64,000 nt of DNA from Spirometra erinaceieuropaei (GCA_902702965.1 CACRXP010000550.1:112302-176301); one strand, 5' to 3'; shown: positions 9,841 through 22,169, counted from the first letter of the stretch. Notes: a model not told the origin generated them from the sequence alone. Translations and numbers: made by a program.

Positions 9841-10335
9841 AGGAGCGTGACCGGGCAGACATGCTCAAGACCTTTATATCCAACGGGAGCTCAGGTAGTG
9901 ATGGATGTGTGGGGCAATGGAGGCGAATGCGGTGAGTGTAGATTGGTGCTCCAGGCACCAGTCCGCCAGTCCCTGTGCGACGGATTCGCAAGTGACCGAC
10001 CAGGCCTATGTGTAATGTGAATGTGCTATCACAATGAGGACAGGTATCAGCCGAGTCCACGTCGATTGAAGTGGGGATGTTGGTGGCGATGAAGCGTCGG
10101 ACGTCGACCCATCGGTTGAGAGAGTGCGTGATGTTGTTGTGGTGGCGGTGATGCTGGTCGCTGTGGTCGACGCAGGGGTTGGGGCTGGGCGGATGGTGTC
10201 GATGGCGTCGGTACAGCGACAATGTGATAGGCGGTGGCGGTCGACGCGGGGTTTGCATGGCATCTGGCGGTCTTTGGGGTTGGATTTATGCCAATCGAAA
10301 TTTCCACAGGCACATTCCAGGGATATGTCGACCAC
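9840..10335 (-). pseudogene. Degraded C2H2 zinc-finger ORF of a multicopy element
   Basis: The N-terminal part, read from 10335, is MVDISLECACGNFDWHKSN followed by Cys/His-rich and Thr/Ser/Pro-rich sequence. After a frame change near 10.05-10.2 kb the other frame gives CPHCDSTFTLHIGLVGHL. This is a C2H2 finger (Cys-x2-Cys-x12-His) whose last His position is Arg, followed by a decayed second finger (LHCPTHPS). Several frames overlap, but none is intact. From memory, multicopy ORFs of this type are common in flatworm genomes, and a retroelement accessory ORF is likely. The element's other genes are not visible. A real host transcription factor is unlikely given the frameshift and the repeat tail. 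Confidence 0.6.
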
Positions 10336-10888
10336 ATGACGATCTGCGTACTGCGGTCTAGACCCTAAGGATTACCAAAGCACAATTTTTGTTAACCCAA
10401 GTATTCCACGCCTTTCGTGGCTCTAGAAACCTACTGCGAACAGTTTTTTCAGACCGTAGACAGCCGATGTTGCTGTTTGAGACGCTATCAGCCTTAGTTA
10501 CAGCTCCCTATGCGAGCCGGCATTCCTGATCAGACTATGAGATTGACAGTCCTTAGGGCCTTTTCAGTCAAAAACGGCAGGAAACGGGTGTTATAGCCCT
10601 GAAAAGGCCTAATAGAGAGTTGGGAAAGGAGGGGTTCAAATATCTTATTCCTGTCTAGGGGTACTGAGATGGAGACGGCAGTGTCCGGCCTATCTGCCGT
10701 TGTCAGTCGGCCTCCTGGAGGCCACGAAAAATGGGATGTTTCGATCAGGAATGGTGGCGTGACGGGAGCAGTCATCAGTCTAGCGGGGTTTTCCTAAGAA
10801 GACGGTTGACGCGGAGGTTAACTGACAGCTAAACTTCGATCGAACATACGAGACGTTCTCTGTCAACCTGTTCGCCACCCTCCTTCAG

Positions 10889-11109
10889 GTCCTCCAACGG
10901 CAATACGCGCGCACTTTCTCCCAACAGCAGAGCGAACGAAAACACCAAAGACGGTTGCACACCACATTCGGATTATCTGCGTGACATATTCCTCACTGAC
11001 CTCGTCCTTGAGGCTCTCCTGTTCAACTGGTCCCCCTCTGATGCCTTCGTATCTCGAACCTCGGCATTTCGTTACGACTGTAAAATGCATTTTGCGCCCT
11101 CCAATGCCG
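10889..11109 (+). CDS. Exon 4 of the unrecognised plus-strand host gene
   Basis: The best-supported exon of the chain. The acceptor ccaccctccttcag ends at 10888 and the donor GTAAGT starts at 11110. The block is 1 + 73 codons + 1 base with no stop. The first third is Asn/Ser-rich and probably disordered (SSNGNTRALSPNSRANENTK). Then come DYLRDIFLTDLVLEALLFNW, an amphipathic helical stretch, and a segment ending near CKMHFAPSNA. The leftover base joins with the first two bases of the next exon as Ala. The donor is followed after about 110 bases by a long simple repeat. No family is recognised. Confidence 0.65.
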
Positions 11110-11218
11110 GTAAGTTGGTTAGCCCTCTCCCCCCGCACTGTGTTATGGTCATTTGCTATTTGTTTATCGTCTTCTCCCCATCTCATCCCCCTCCCCACTT
11201 CCATATCCCGCCTCCTCT

Positions 11219-12009
<791 letters not shown>

Positions 12010-12260
12010 GGCAAAATAATTTTACTGACAAAGACGAGGGAGACTGGAATATCCACTTCTGCCGTCACTAGCGAGCCCCGGCCTCGGAATAGGAACCAGT
12101 GGTCCAAAGATTAGGATGTTGGACCTCTCGTCACGAGGTCGTGCGTTCGAGACTCTATGGACTTTCAAATCCTGGAGTTGGATACGGCTGACTGATTACA
12201 GCTAATATGCCGGAAATGGCCATTCCTGTCTCCCCTGTTTTTGTCGGTAATGCAGTTCTG
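12010..12260 (+). mobile_element. tRNA-derived SINE-like unit with inverted tails
   Basis: The core has 'cagtggtccaaagattagg' (A-box side) and 'gcgttcgagactc' (B-box side). A 5-bp stem ACCTC/GAGGT encloses a 7-base loop TCGTCAC, resembling a tRNA-Asp anticodon loop. The tail 'aaatggccattcctgtctcc' is present downstream, and its reverse complement lies upstream ('agggagactggaatatccac'), so the unit is flanked by inverted tails. Confidence 0.65.
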
Positions 12261-12439
12261 CCGGAATTTTCCGTAAACCCATTGTGAGAAATATACTTTC
12301 CTGTCCTTCCCCTCTACGAAATGGAATTAAATTTTTTGGAATGGAAATTAGACAGTATACGTGCATGCAGCAGTGGCAGTTGGCAGGATGCCCATTTAAA
12401 AGCTAGCGATTTTGTAATCTCACCCAGGTGCCGTTTTTA

Positions 12440-12740
12440 ATTTGGAAGCGTATCCAATGTGTTCGGTCAACGTTCCATGGTCTTCGCGGCCTATTGTATG
12501 CGGGTTACTGGTCATGGTGGCACTCCTAGGCGCGTGTTGGCGTCGCGCCACTTACCTGCACCCGACCCCACCTCTGACATTTCTAATTCTGTCATGATAC
12601 CGGGCCCAGGTGGGAGATGGGGAGAGGGTGCGACAGATGCAGCGCAAGTCTTCTATCACTATCGACTAACTCGTGCTCAGGTCACCGTCCCTGCTCCCAC
12701 CCTGCTGTGGGGCGATACACGGGGTGATAAATTCGGCCAC
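12440..12740 (+). repeat. Dispersed repeat D, copy 3
   Basis: It carries 'tgataccgggcccaggtggg', 'atgcagcgcaagtcttc' and 'ctgctgtggggcg' in the order seen in copy 1. It lies just upstream of exon 5, so a long open frame running from 12459 into the exon is a chance read-through. Confidence 0.6.
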
Positions 12741-12892
12741 TCCATTGCTAGCACAAAGGAATTTTCTATAAGTGAGGTTTTCGATGGCTCTGTTCGTCCT
12801 CCCTGTATCGTCGCCTTCTCTCCTCTCCTCGGACATCCACCTGTTTGTGAACTTCTGCTAAAAACTTCACCACTGTCCTTTTCCTTTTCCAG

Positions 12893-13034
12893 CCGACGGC
12901 GAGTCCGAGCTCGCCCTAAACTCGGTTCTGGGCCGGATTTTGTCCGCCCAAATGATGAGCAGTCTTGGGCACAAGGACATCATCCCGCACTTTAACCGCG
13001 TTCGGACCTACTTTGAGGAGAACCACATTAAGTG
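12893..13034 (+). CDS. Exon 5 of the unrecognised plus-strand host gene
   Basis: A strong pyrimidine tract and acceptor (ttttccttttccag) precede 12893, and a GTACGT donor follows 13034. The block is 2 bases + 46 codons + 2 bases, open: acidic DGESELALNSVLGRILSAQM followed by HKDIIPHFNRVRTYFEENHI, which looks like folded helical protein. The two starting bases complete the Ala codon begun by exon 4. The two leftover bases (TG) are completed by the first T of the 21184 exon to give Cys. Unspliced reading continues 40 codons into a stop and loses this character. Confidence 0.65.
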
Positions 13035-14645
13035 GTACGTTGGACGAAGTTGTGTTATATTCTACTTAATTTTGGAGCTGCATTACGAGTGGAGCTTTGA
13101 GAACCGCCACAGCAGTGCATACGTATGTGTACAAAAATTCCTTCTTGTCTCTAACAAACTTTGACATTTTCTCAAAGCACAAGTCTCTGAGTGTTTATAC
13201 CATTTAGCACCAATGCCCTAATCAGGTGGACATAGGATTCGTCCGAAAACTAGGTTAGACGTGGGTGGGTCGCCACGCTACGTTTAAGCTGACTTTTGTC
13301 CATAACATTTTTTGGCTCAACTGGTAGGACGTCGAGGTCAACGACCAACTGGACGCGAGTTCAGGCATCAAGAGTTCCTAAGTCCAGACTGATCATGACT
13401 GGCAGACAGTACCAAATAAGTGAGGATGGCCCATTTTAGTGTCCCGATGTTTAGGCTTTTCACTTCCGGGTTATTGCGCTCCTGCCCGTGGATCTGGGGA
13501 CTTAAGTTGCTTCCAATGTTTTTGTAGATGCTTGGACCCGGCATCTTAGCAGTCGATTCGTACATGGTTGAAGGCCATTGATAGAAACGGTGCAATATCG
13601 AGTTGTCTGTTGAAAATCCCACTCAACTGATCATCACTCCTCGTGCCAGCTCGCCAAGCGCTACGTTAGCGCCTACATGGTGCCTGTTCACGGGGAGACG
13701 CACTGATTTCGGAACTGTTCATCCGCAACACCCTTCTCCTGCCTTCCTGCATCCAAACCCGATCGTCAGTCTTAGTTTTCGCGTTGTGTAGACTTTGCTG
13801 ACCTGCCAACTCACCCGATTTCCTACCTGTTCAGCCAGCTTCGGGTATGGAATTCACAGGCGACTGGTTCTCTTAGACGCGGACTTTCCGCGGCAGAAGT
13901 TCCTGCCTGTCTCTACTGTCAAAATTGCGTTGACCATCCGATGTCTGACTTTGAGGCGTGCCATATGCATGTCCGCTTGGAAGGAAAGCATCACACAGAA
14001 GGCATAATAATGTGTGGATCGTCCATTTTGACATAATTGGGCCTGATTGCAAACCATTAGTCCACTTCAGCTTGTACCAATAATAGCGATTTGAATAGTC
14101 TTAATCGCCAGAATTTCTATTTTTGTCCAGTACTAACACCGCGTTTTGTCTGTAGGCTTTCATCCTGGCGCCATTGTACTTATGCTCGTCTTGTGTGTTG
14201 CAAAAATCCCCTATTTACCGGCAATCACCGGCCGTTAGGTCTCTTATATTCTGGCTGAACCCTTTGCACTGGTCCATTGACAGCAAATACGTTATCAACA
14301 AGTTGTATTTTAATTGATTTCGCATGGACTGCAATGAGGACTGATCGGTGAACGCCCCTTCTCTCGAGAGTTAACAATCCAAATCGCTAATGACAAGGCG
14401 AAAGGTTCGTGGTTCAGTAGGAGACCGTTGAAATTCACGCACAGTGATGGAAAAATTTCTTCGCCTTGTTTAATTTCCGAGGAAATTAATGCCCGAACTT
14501 GAAGTAACTCCTTCGAAGCAAACCTTTTCAGACACGGTCCGAAATTGGATATGAATATTTAAGCCGAAATCCATCAGCTACTGCGGAATAACCACGTAAT
14601 ATTCACAAACCGCCAACAGACAGCCAGTAGTATACAATCATGCAA
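13035..14645. other. Intronic sequence, no gene recognised
   Basis: Start of the long intron between exons 5 and 6. Short frames show no motif. Blocks such as 'aatttccgaggaaatta' near 14470 recur at 29.2 and 29.5 kb next to the second hairpin repeat. Confidence 0.35.
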
Positions 14646-15042
14646 TAATTTACCGTACTGACAACACAGGTACAAGCTAAATGCCCAGACACGCGTGTTT
14701 TGCTGATCTCGTTTCGCTGCCTGATGCATCTGCGCGGGGTTCGGTTCATCAGTGGGTCCCCCAGCCTACCCCATGTGCTTTCTGGTATATGAACTCCAGC
14801 TTAGATATCAATACCAATTTCCGTTCCGAGGGATTTACTTCAGGTTCGCACGTTAACGTCCTTGAAAATTAAACCAGGCAGAGTGAAACTGGAGTTCACG
14901 TACCAGAAAACTAACGGGGGAGGCTGGGGGACCCATTGATGAACCGAGCCCCTCGCAGCTGCATCAGCCAGCGGCACGAGATCGATGAAACGCGTGTCTA
15001 GGCCTGTAGCTTGTACCTGCGTTATCAGTACAGTAAATAATT
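14646..15042. mobile_element. Second foldback (hairpin) family, full copy
   Basis: The left arm, about 14646-14799, is the inverted copy of the right arm, about 14889-15042, around a loop of about 90 bases. Matching landmarks include 'acacgcgtgttt' with 'aaacgcgtgtct', 'tgggtcccccagcct' with 'aggctgggggaccc', and 'gaactccag' with 'ctggagttc'. It is unrelated in sequence to the F elements. Half of a related copy occurs at 29270-29440. No coding capacity. Confidence 0.8.
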
Positions 15043-15845
15043 ACACAACTCCAGAAAAATATGTTTGAATCCCAGGTCATTCAGATCTGGGTTTAGTTTA
15101 GGCTGTCCAACGGTCATCCTGTTCTCCGTGGTCTTTGTCGGCACGCTGCTGTGTGGTTGCCTGTGAGAGCTCTCTATTAGTCCCCAAAGTGCATCTGGAG
15201 GAGCATGTCTCACTAACTGTATCTGCGAACGCCGTAAGAGTTCATTCGATCGCCACATCTTTTCTGGTTTTGGGCATACATATTTATCGTGGCAGTATAA
15301 CTTAGACATGATGCCCGGCTTGCTGGTGGGAAAAGTTCATACAGTTCGTAGATACCGTCGTTTCAGTTCAACCCGTGGACAACACCCGCTACACAAGGTA
15401 AGGTGGTGAGAGTTTTCCCCAATCCCAGAAACCCCCTTTTCGTTTTTGCGTTTTCGCATGGCTGGACACTTCTTGCCGCCCTCTCCCCCCTCCAAAAAAG
15501 ACTGATGCCGATTTTCGGATTTCGCAATATGTTAGTTTATTCGTTTTTCTAACTTAAGGAATTCCTTCATTGCGGGCAAAGTGGACGTGGACAAATCGGA
15601 AGCTCCGCAAGAAGTTGCTGAAAGCCTAACCCTTGTATGTTCGAGCTTTCGAATATATAAATATGCCCCTGTTTTGTGGTCTTACGGTTTCCGTATTGTT
15701 TAAAGGAGGCACCTGCCCAACGTGGGTGTTTGTCAGTCGACCTTAACGATGCATGATCTGTCAGCCCTCAAAACGGCCATCCTCGAGTGCCCAGGGTCAC
15801 CGGAAGTTACACGACGCCAAACTGCTTGAGATATTTAAAAAACTA
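15043..15845. other. Intronic sequence, no gene recognised
   Basis: No exon borders with an open chain and no known repeat. It ends where PLE similarity begins. Confidence 0.35.
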
Positions 15846-16612
15846 TGTCCGCTAAAGCAAACCCACCTCTGACGGGAATCTGATCTACAACTTGTTCTCA
15901 CATCGTCTCCCCCTGCCACAGCTGGCGGTCCTATCCTCTGACGTAAAGTTCAACACAAGAAATGCTCGAACAGAAGACTTCGTTGCATCCTTCGAGTCGG
16001 CACTTCAGAGGTACGAGGCAGACGAGGAGTGTAAAAATGCCGTGCGACAACAAGTGTCGTCTTCTCATCAGAAGCCTGAGAACTTCAGGGGTACCGAAGG
16101 TGAAGGATATTGTCATCCTGCCCGCCGACAATGGGCGCTCGACGGCTGTTATGGATAAAGTTGTAAGGAGCTGGGAAAGCTATTGATGGACAAGGAGTCT
16201 TATGCTTCATCTACTGCCAGCAAGTTCAAAAAACTTAAAAAAACACCATTAATAAGACGACAGGCAAGTTGATGAAGAAAGAAGCCCTTGAGGGAAGGTA
16301 AGCGCTAGCTGCAATGACCACTGATGCTGCGATGGCGCGCTTCTCCAGCCTACCAAAGGTGCACAAGCCAGGAGTGCCCTTACGCCCCATCGTATCCTTA
16401 CACGGCACCGCAACCTTTAGGCTGTCTAAGTGACTGTACCAGCGACTGTGTTTCCTTACAACGAATTCAGAGTGGACAGTGAAGTCTGCTGAAGAGTTTT
16501 TGACTTGCATCCATCACCAAGAAGTGGAGGCGGACGACGTGATGGTGTCGTTTAGTGTGGTCTCCTTCTTTGTCTCTATTCAGGCTCCACGACAAGTCCA
16601 ACACCGCGGTTA
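15846..16612 (+). pseudogene. Penelope-like element reverse transcriptase relic
   Basis: Split over several frames but collinear with the near-intact PLE at 38.5 kb. In order: a segment ending SSDVKFNTRNA and a following Ala/Glu-rich stretch (15892-16100); DIVILPADNGRSTAVMDKV (16105-16160; family form 'LPADKG'); MARFSSLPKVHKPGVPLRPI (about 16335-16390); and DDVMVSFSVVSFFVSI (16530-16590), where the motif A Asp of 'FDVVS' is Ser. The lost catalytic Asp and at least three frame breaks make it non-functional. Both ends are truncated and no GIY-YIG part is seen. Confidence 0.75.
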
Positions 16613-17580
16613 GTGGCTGCCACCGAGGTCCATGCAGCCAAATGTAGAAAAATACGGGGACGCTGATTGGTTCCTTTTCATTCATTCGTTTCCGCGCATT
16701 TTCCGGCTCCTTAATGCTCCTTCTCCTTGTATCAAGAAATAATATGCCTTGGACGTATATATCCCCGTCCAACTGAATGGTCTTACATCCGTACTACCTG
16801 ATAGAGGTGTCATTTGTTTCACTTTCGGTTTTAAAGTGTTTTATTTCCCTATTATTGAAAGGCGTGCAGTCATGTAACTTGGATAAATTAGGGAAAAGCT
16901 CTCACCGGAGACTTAGCTCTGGGTACAGACCAGCGGGCAGTTAGAAAAATTAAAACATCGCACCAGCTTTAAGCGAGTGATTTTTTTAAAAAGTAAGTTT
17001 GATTGTCTAACTGCGAAGCAAAGCTCGCTTATAAATGTACCATCTTTATCATAGCCTTTTCTTCCCTCTTCAGGTGGAAAACCATCTTGTCGCCATGGTT
17101 GCGCGTGACTGCTCTCTCATAATTGCCTTTCAACGGGCGAAGGATGAGTAAGCTAATTTCTACTCACATCCGCCTTCTTCCGATTGCAGGTCGTAGTTAA
17201 GATGATTGGAGATGCGCGTGGAAGCAGTAGTTGACAGGGTCAAATTTTGCTCGTCTGAGCGTGCCACACGCATGTTGGTCCTTAGCTTCCCACAAACTGG
17301 ACTCCAGGGAGAGAGAGAGAGAATCCACGCTATCTATCGCCTGTTCCAGTGGGTGGGCGCAGCGGCCAATTGGGCGTTACGTAATTTAAAGTTAGACAGA
17401 CTTGCGCTGCATCTACCTCCCGGTCCCCCCTCACTCACATATCTCTGATGACAGGACAGCATCACAATGACCGGAGGTGGCTGGCAAAACTAGACAGCCC
17501 GTCTCTGCGCGCCACCCGCACGATCCGGTTCCAGCACTGAATTTACCAGATTTTATTTGATGCAAGCAAGAACTGCATAA
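16613..17580. other. Intronic sequence, no gene recognised
   Basis: Unassigned sequence between two PLE fragments. Confidence 0.35.
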
Positions 17581-17636
17581 AGGAAAGGTGGCGAGCGAAC
17601 GTTCCTTTCGGTAACTTCTCATCAGGCCAATACAGT
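17581..17636 (-). ncRNA. Degenerate hammerhead-like motif at a PLE 3' end
   Basis: On the minus strand, CUGATGA (17619-17625), nine bases, then GAAA (17606-17609), followed by the self-complementary GAACGUUC. Similar strings occur at 54.65, 22.15 and 32.33 kb next to other copies of this PLE group. Stem I is only about 3 bp and stem II is weak, so cleavage activity is doubtful. Confidence 0.4.
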
Positions 17637-18470
17637 TACATAGGACGGGGTACATTGACTGCAAAAAATCGATAAAAGTTAGTTTTTAAATTCCAGGCTG
17701 GGCAAGAGCGGAAGGGCGCAGAAAGTTGTATGTGGTTATTCAACCTTTGACCATGGTAAGAGCGGAGCCTGAACGAAGTTCATCGGGCCAATAGGGTCGG
17801 TTTTTTGTAACCTGATGACGGCCACTTTTGCTGTTGCTAACAGGCGCTGGCCCAGTAGCTCAAGGGGACCTTATAAATCACGCGAAATGCTTCAGCAGGG
17901 CTCACATGATTTCCTGAGCCCACTGCATGCACAAGGATGGCGCTGCCTATTCTCCTAGTTTCACCTTTTGCCAGACATGCGGGAAGGTGCTCTCGTATTC
18001 TCTTGGAAAGGCGCCGACTCCTACGACCAATATAACCTGCTCCACAGGGGCAAGTGAATGGGTAGATGCACACTGAGGTGGTCTGAGCCGGCAGCCTATC
18101 CTTGCCTTCTCTGCGTAGAATAGGGTTAGTAGAGAATGATATGCGAACCCTTACTGCTGGGAAGGTTCCCGAGACAGCTTGGTCAAGGCGTTTTCTTAGG
18201 AGTTCACTCGTAGCGTCTTCTTAGAAAGGGACTTTGAGGAACAAAGCTTTCTTTTCGGCTGTTAGTCTGGTAGGTTTTGTGGGTCGTTCGGCAAGGTTCT
18301 TTGCAATTAACCTGTTAGGGTACTCGTTTTCGCGAAGCAAGTCCTGGATTTTTCTAAGTTCCTCCTCAACACTATCTGTTGAACAAATTTTTCTAGTCCT
18401 TTGTGCCAAACACCCTACTAGATTTCGTTTTGTTGGAGTGGTACGAAACTAGTGAAGTTCGTGTATCGTT
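17637..18470 (-). pseudogene. 5'-truncated Penelope-like element, group B (GIY-YIG part)
   Basis: The minus strand carries, in order, RKICSTDSVEEELRKIQDLL (inside 18221-18409), a frame break, and YPFTCPCGAGYIGRRSRRLS (17837-18073). This is collinear with the better copy at 54.78-55.54 kb. The literal Y-I-G and the downstream Arg and Glu of the nuclease are present, but frameshifts separate the blocks and most of the RT is absent. Sequence below 17830 matches the 3' untranslated part of the 54.6- and 61.2-kb copies. Inserted in the long intron of the plus-strand gene, in antisense orientation. Confidence 0.75.
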
Positions 18471-20559
18471 CAGACCAGGTTTTCTTCCGATAGACACCCC
18501 TTCGGATGCTACCGAAGGAGTCATTGCGGTCCCGACCTTAGTGCAGATGACCTGGTTACGTTGTCGTTGGAATTCTTCTGGTCCAGTGCTTTTGGCGTGC
18601 CGGTTTTTTTGAACAAATTGGGCGAGGACTGCGCGTCAGATCGACCGTGACATACAGTCTCCATCGGGCGCTCGCCACTTCGAACTTCCACGACACCGAG
18701 GCTTGTGCAGCGCCCACAACTCGCCTCCATCATTTTCCACTTTTTGTCTAACGCGACAGCACAGCCCTTTCGGGGAGGCGGGGGAAAGTTCCCTCCCCAA
18801 CCAGTCAGTTTGTCACTCACCCTCGTCCACTCTCTGCATTCCTTGCCCGTGTGCCATTTCGTGGAGGTACCTTACACTTCACAAACTGGACCCTCACTGG
18901 ATGACAGAGGCATAGCAAGGTTACCATTTCCGCTAATTCCTTTCCCCTCCCTCCCCTCCCCCGATGCCATCGTCAAAAACGGACTGTTTATCCGAGATGA
19001 GCGGCATCTGTCCCAAACAAGGCTGATAAACTTATCGGGTGACCTCTCAAAATACTGAATTGCAGATATGTTGAAATCGGAATTTTTTGTCTTTTTGAAA
19101 ACAGACCGAACACCGGAATCATATCAGGTCTTCTGCAGGTGTAGGCATTAGTCACATTTATGGCTCACCGACACATAAAACCTGTCCATCAAGTAGATGG
19201 GAAGCCTGTAACGAAGGCTTTTTATGAATGTGCACCTCATAAATTGAAGAAAATTGCCGTAATAAGTTTCCTCTTTTAAGATGCTTTGCTGGAATCTTTT
19301 GCAGATGAGCTGCAATAAAAATTTAAACACCCCATCCATACCTTCACCTCACTGATGATTTTTCTGCCGCAAAAGAAAAAAACCCCACTTTTTTATTGTG
19401 GGAGCGTCTTTATTACCACCAATCAATTGTGGGCATCATGATTATAAATGACCATAAAAATGCTAAAATATTTCTCAGGCGGCTAACGCAGTACCCATAC
19501 TTTACGCATTACCTGAAGATAAACCTCGCAAAAGTCAGCCGGTTAAGGACACGTATGACCAGCTAGTTGGACATATGCTCGCTGTCAACTATGGAATATT
19601 TAATAAACGTCTGGAGCAACTGTCAGACTTTAGACTTTATTTCTGTTTGAGGGCGAAAATGTTGCAAGGGATTAAGAGTTATAACTTTTACAGGGGTCTC
19701 TCTTCTCAAAGCCACGTGGTCTGCAGTACTTATTGGCCTGATGAAGTTTCTGGGTGTAACTTAAAGTTGATTTCTCCTCAAAACTTGACAGTTTTCTCCA
19801 TATAAATAGCACTAGAACATTAACTGTCCGAAAAAAGCCTTTGATGTAGAACTTTGCCCACTAAGCAGGAAACACAACTTCTGACATACGCGAGACTGTG
19901 CATCTGGATCTTGGTCTTGTTTCGTCATTTTATTCACCCACCGTATGAGCATCGATTTTTTTCACGTGTATGAGACAAGCGAAGGTCATATTCATAAATA
20001 GACTGTTACGGTGCTCGGCCAGCCCTTTTCTTCACTTTTATATTTATTTTCTATAAGAAATATAACTACTCATAAATGCAATGTACTGTTTAAGGAGGAT
20101 TTCGGTCAATATCTCCTGAGTTTCTACCAATTTTATCCATTTTTTGCCAGACTCAGGCTTCATTTAGGGCACTTTGGTCTTTTTTTAACTTCCCTTATTC
20201 TTCTGTTAGTCATTCTTAAGTAGCCAGGGAAGTGAATATTTGATTTGCTACAAAGAATTCTCGACTAATTACTTTTCTAGTCTTAGCCAATCTTTATATT
20301 GACCGGTTTTCACCCTGCATACCTGTTCACATTGAGGGAATATTCTACAACCATGAACTAGCTAATCTTTTTGTTTCAGCTTCATATCTCTTGCATTCTA
20401 CCAATAGGTAGGGCGTTATAACGTTTTCGAATGATTGGGGGCTTTTGTTTGCGATTCGGCGCAGCATTTTATTTAGCATTGGTTAAGCACTCGTTAACGG
20501 ATCACGCGGTAAATGCGCTGCACCACCAGCCGTTATCGGGAACGCGCACTCATAACAAA
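18471..20559. other. Intronic sequence, no gene recognised
   Basis: AT-rich DNA with no motif-bearing frame, tRNA or repeat from the families seen elsewhere. Confidence 0.35.
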
Positions 20560-20900
20560 TGCCTACATTGGGGTTTGGTGGCGCGCCCAGGTGCCGGTTC
20601 ACTCCTCGCCAATTGGGATCGATGTCGTCCCCTATTTGTGTTGTGACAAAATCCTGGTAGTGTCTGTTGTGGACCAGAGGGTGTGAGGGTACGCCTTGCC
20701 AACCGCCTGAGGCCTCTCCCGCCTCCGGTCTTTTTGACTCTGTCTTAACATCGGTTCCACGTGGGGAAGGAGAGAGTGCGGTTGATGCTGCGCAAGTCTC
20801 CTACCACTATGACCAAACTCACGCGCAGGTCACCGTCTTGGCTCACACTGCTGTGGAGCACACGTAGGGCATCGTTGGCAACGACGGCGGTCCAACTCTT
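20560..20900 (+). repeat. Dispersed repeat D, copy 4
   Basis: It contains 'tctttttgactctgtcttaa', 'gtgcggttgatgctgcgcaa' and 'gctgtggagcacacg' in the family order, just upstream of the terminal exon of the plus-strand gene. Confidence 0.6.
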
Positions 20901-21183
20901 GCTTGGGTAGGAAGCTAGTCATAGTGTGACTAGTCGTGACCGAGTGTTAAGTCGTCAATTCTGCGGTTTAGAAAGACTGTATGCGCCTCCGTGAAGGTAG
21001 ACGCTGTTCGGCAACGTCTCCTGCTCCATGCGACCCCGTTGCCTGTGCCGACGTATACTTTTTGTTGTCCTTTCAACTTCTCCAATCTCACAGTTGAACA
21101 TCTAAAGACCGCATTTTTTCTACTTTCGAGTGATGAGCAGCGCCCGAGCTTACTGCACGTTATTCCTTTCCTCTCCCCCTTAG

Positions 21184-21376
21184 TTGTCCTGAATGGGTGC
21201 CTACGATTGGCGGCCAGTGTCCGTGTCTTCCGCGAACCATCATCAACGTCACCGTCGTTGATCTGGATCCAAAAAGTCTCACCAATCTAGCCGAGCGTTC
21301 AGAGATGGAGCGCAGCGTCGTGGCTCAGTACTTAATGGCCATGGGCTCGCAAATTACAGAGACCTCCGAACTGTAG
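21184..21376 (+). CDS. Terminal exon of the unrecognised plus-strand host gene
   Basis: A textbook pyrimidine tract and acceptor (cctttcctctcccccttag) ends at 21183. The block is one base plus 63 codons and a TAG at 21374-21376. It starts CPEWVPTIGGQCPCLPRTII, runs through NVTVVDLDPKSLTNLAERSE and ends GSQITETSEL. The Cys-rich start followed by alternating Val/Thr suggests a beta-rich domain, and the end is helical. The phase fits exon 5 directly (TG + T = Cys), although unseen exons in the 8.1-kb intron cannot be excluded. I do not recognise the family. No clear AATAAA follows within the next 150 bases. Confidence 0.6.
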
Positions 21377-22129
21377 ACTCTACCTCTCACGCCCCTTTCC
21401 ACCTCCACACAGCCTTTTGTAGCCCTTCTACCCGAATGCTCCTACACAGCATTACTCCCGGGGCAAGGCGCGCTTCCCGGCTTCGGCTTGTAGGCTCATT
21501 TCGTATTAAACGCACAGAAGCATGCATATGCTGCTTGCCTGCGTTACTGGTTCCTGCGCTTCTGAACCCGCGGTATTTCCTGCCTTTCTTGAGAAAAAGT
21601 GCCATGTCTCTGCCTAGATCTTTTCTGTGACCTCCTCGACTCTTGTTTACTTGTTCGGCGCTTTCCACGCTTCCGGCCGCATGGTGATTGACTTCTTTCC
21701 ATGGCCGCCTGTCATTTCGATACGCAGCGCAGTCAATGAGATTGCTTTCTTTTTGTTTAACTCGAAGCTCTATTTTTGTTTTTATTGTTTTTTTCCGAGA
21801 GTAGCCCAGACCACCTAGACTTGATTTTGTGACTTCTCTGTTCCTCCCCCTCCCCTCTCCCTCGCTCTCTCCTTTGGTATTTTGAAGGCCTTATGTGCAT
21901 ATCTACAATGCTAGAGACAGAAATCAAAAAATCACTGTAGTTTTCTCGATGGTCTTCAACGTGTCTGTTGCCGTAACCGTGATGGGGTTCCACTCGGAAC
22001 ACAAGTGCCGGTCTTGCAACTGTTTCTCCTATCCATAAGCCATTACAACGGACGTTGGCGACCTATGATATTTCTTCCGTCGCAATCGTTGGTGTCCACA
22101 TTCACCAAATTGTGATTTGAAAAGTCAAG
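21377..22129. other. 3' flank of the plus-strand gene
   Basis: Pyrimidine-rich sequence that may include the 3' untranslated region. No further coding exon is recognised. Confidence 0.35.
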
Positions 22130-22169
22130 TTGGCAAACACGCGTTTTCGGTAATTCTTCGTCAGGCCAA
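22130..22169 (-). ncRNA. Candidate minimal hammerhead ribozyme of a PLE group B2 copy
   Basis: Read on the minus strand: stem I UUGGC/GCCAA (5 bp); core CUGACGA (22158-22164); nine bases AGAAUUACC with a very short stem II; GAAA; stem III of about 3 bp (AAC/GUU) with loop GCGU; then UU before the expected cleavage site. The order and core bases fit a type I hammerhead. Minimal hammerheads in the flanking repeats of Penelope-like elements are an established phenomenon. The weak stem II makes activity uncertain. Confidence 0.5.

Noticed and set aside
9779..10258. A host C2H2 transcription factor
   Set aside because: The finger lacks its last His, the frame is broken, and the sequence is followed by a multicopy repeat tail.
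12459..12995. 178-codon plus-strand open frame
   Set aside because: It crosses repeat D copy 3 and runs into exon 5 in a different frame from the phase-consistent one. Chance read-through.
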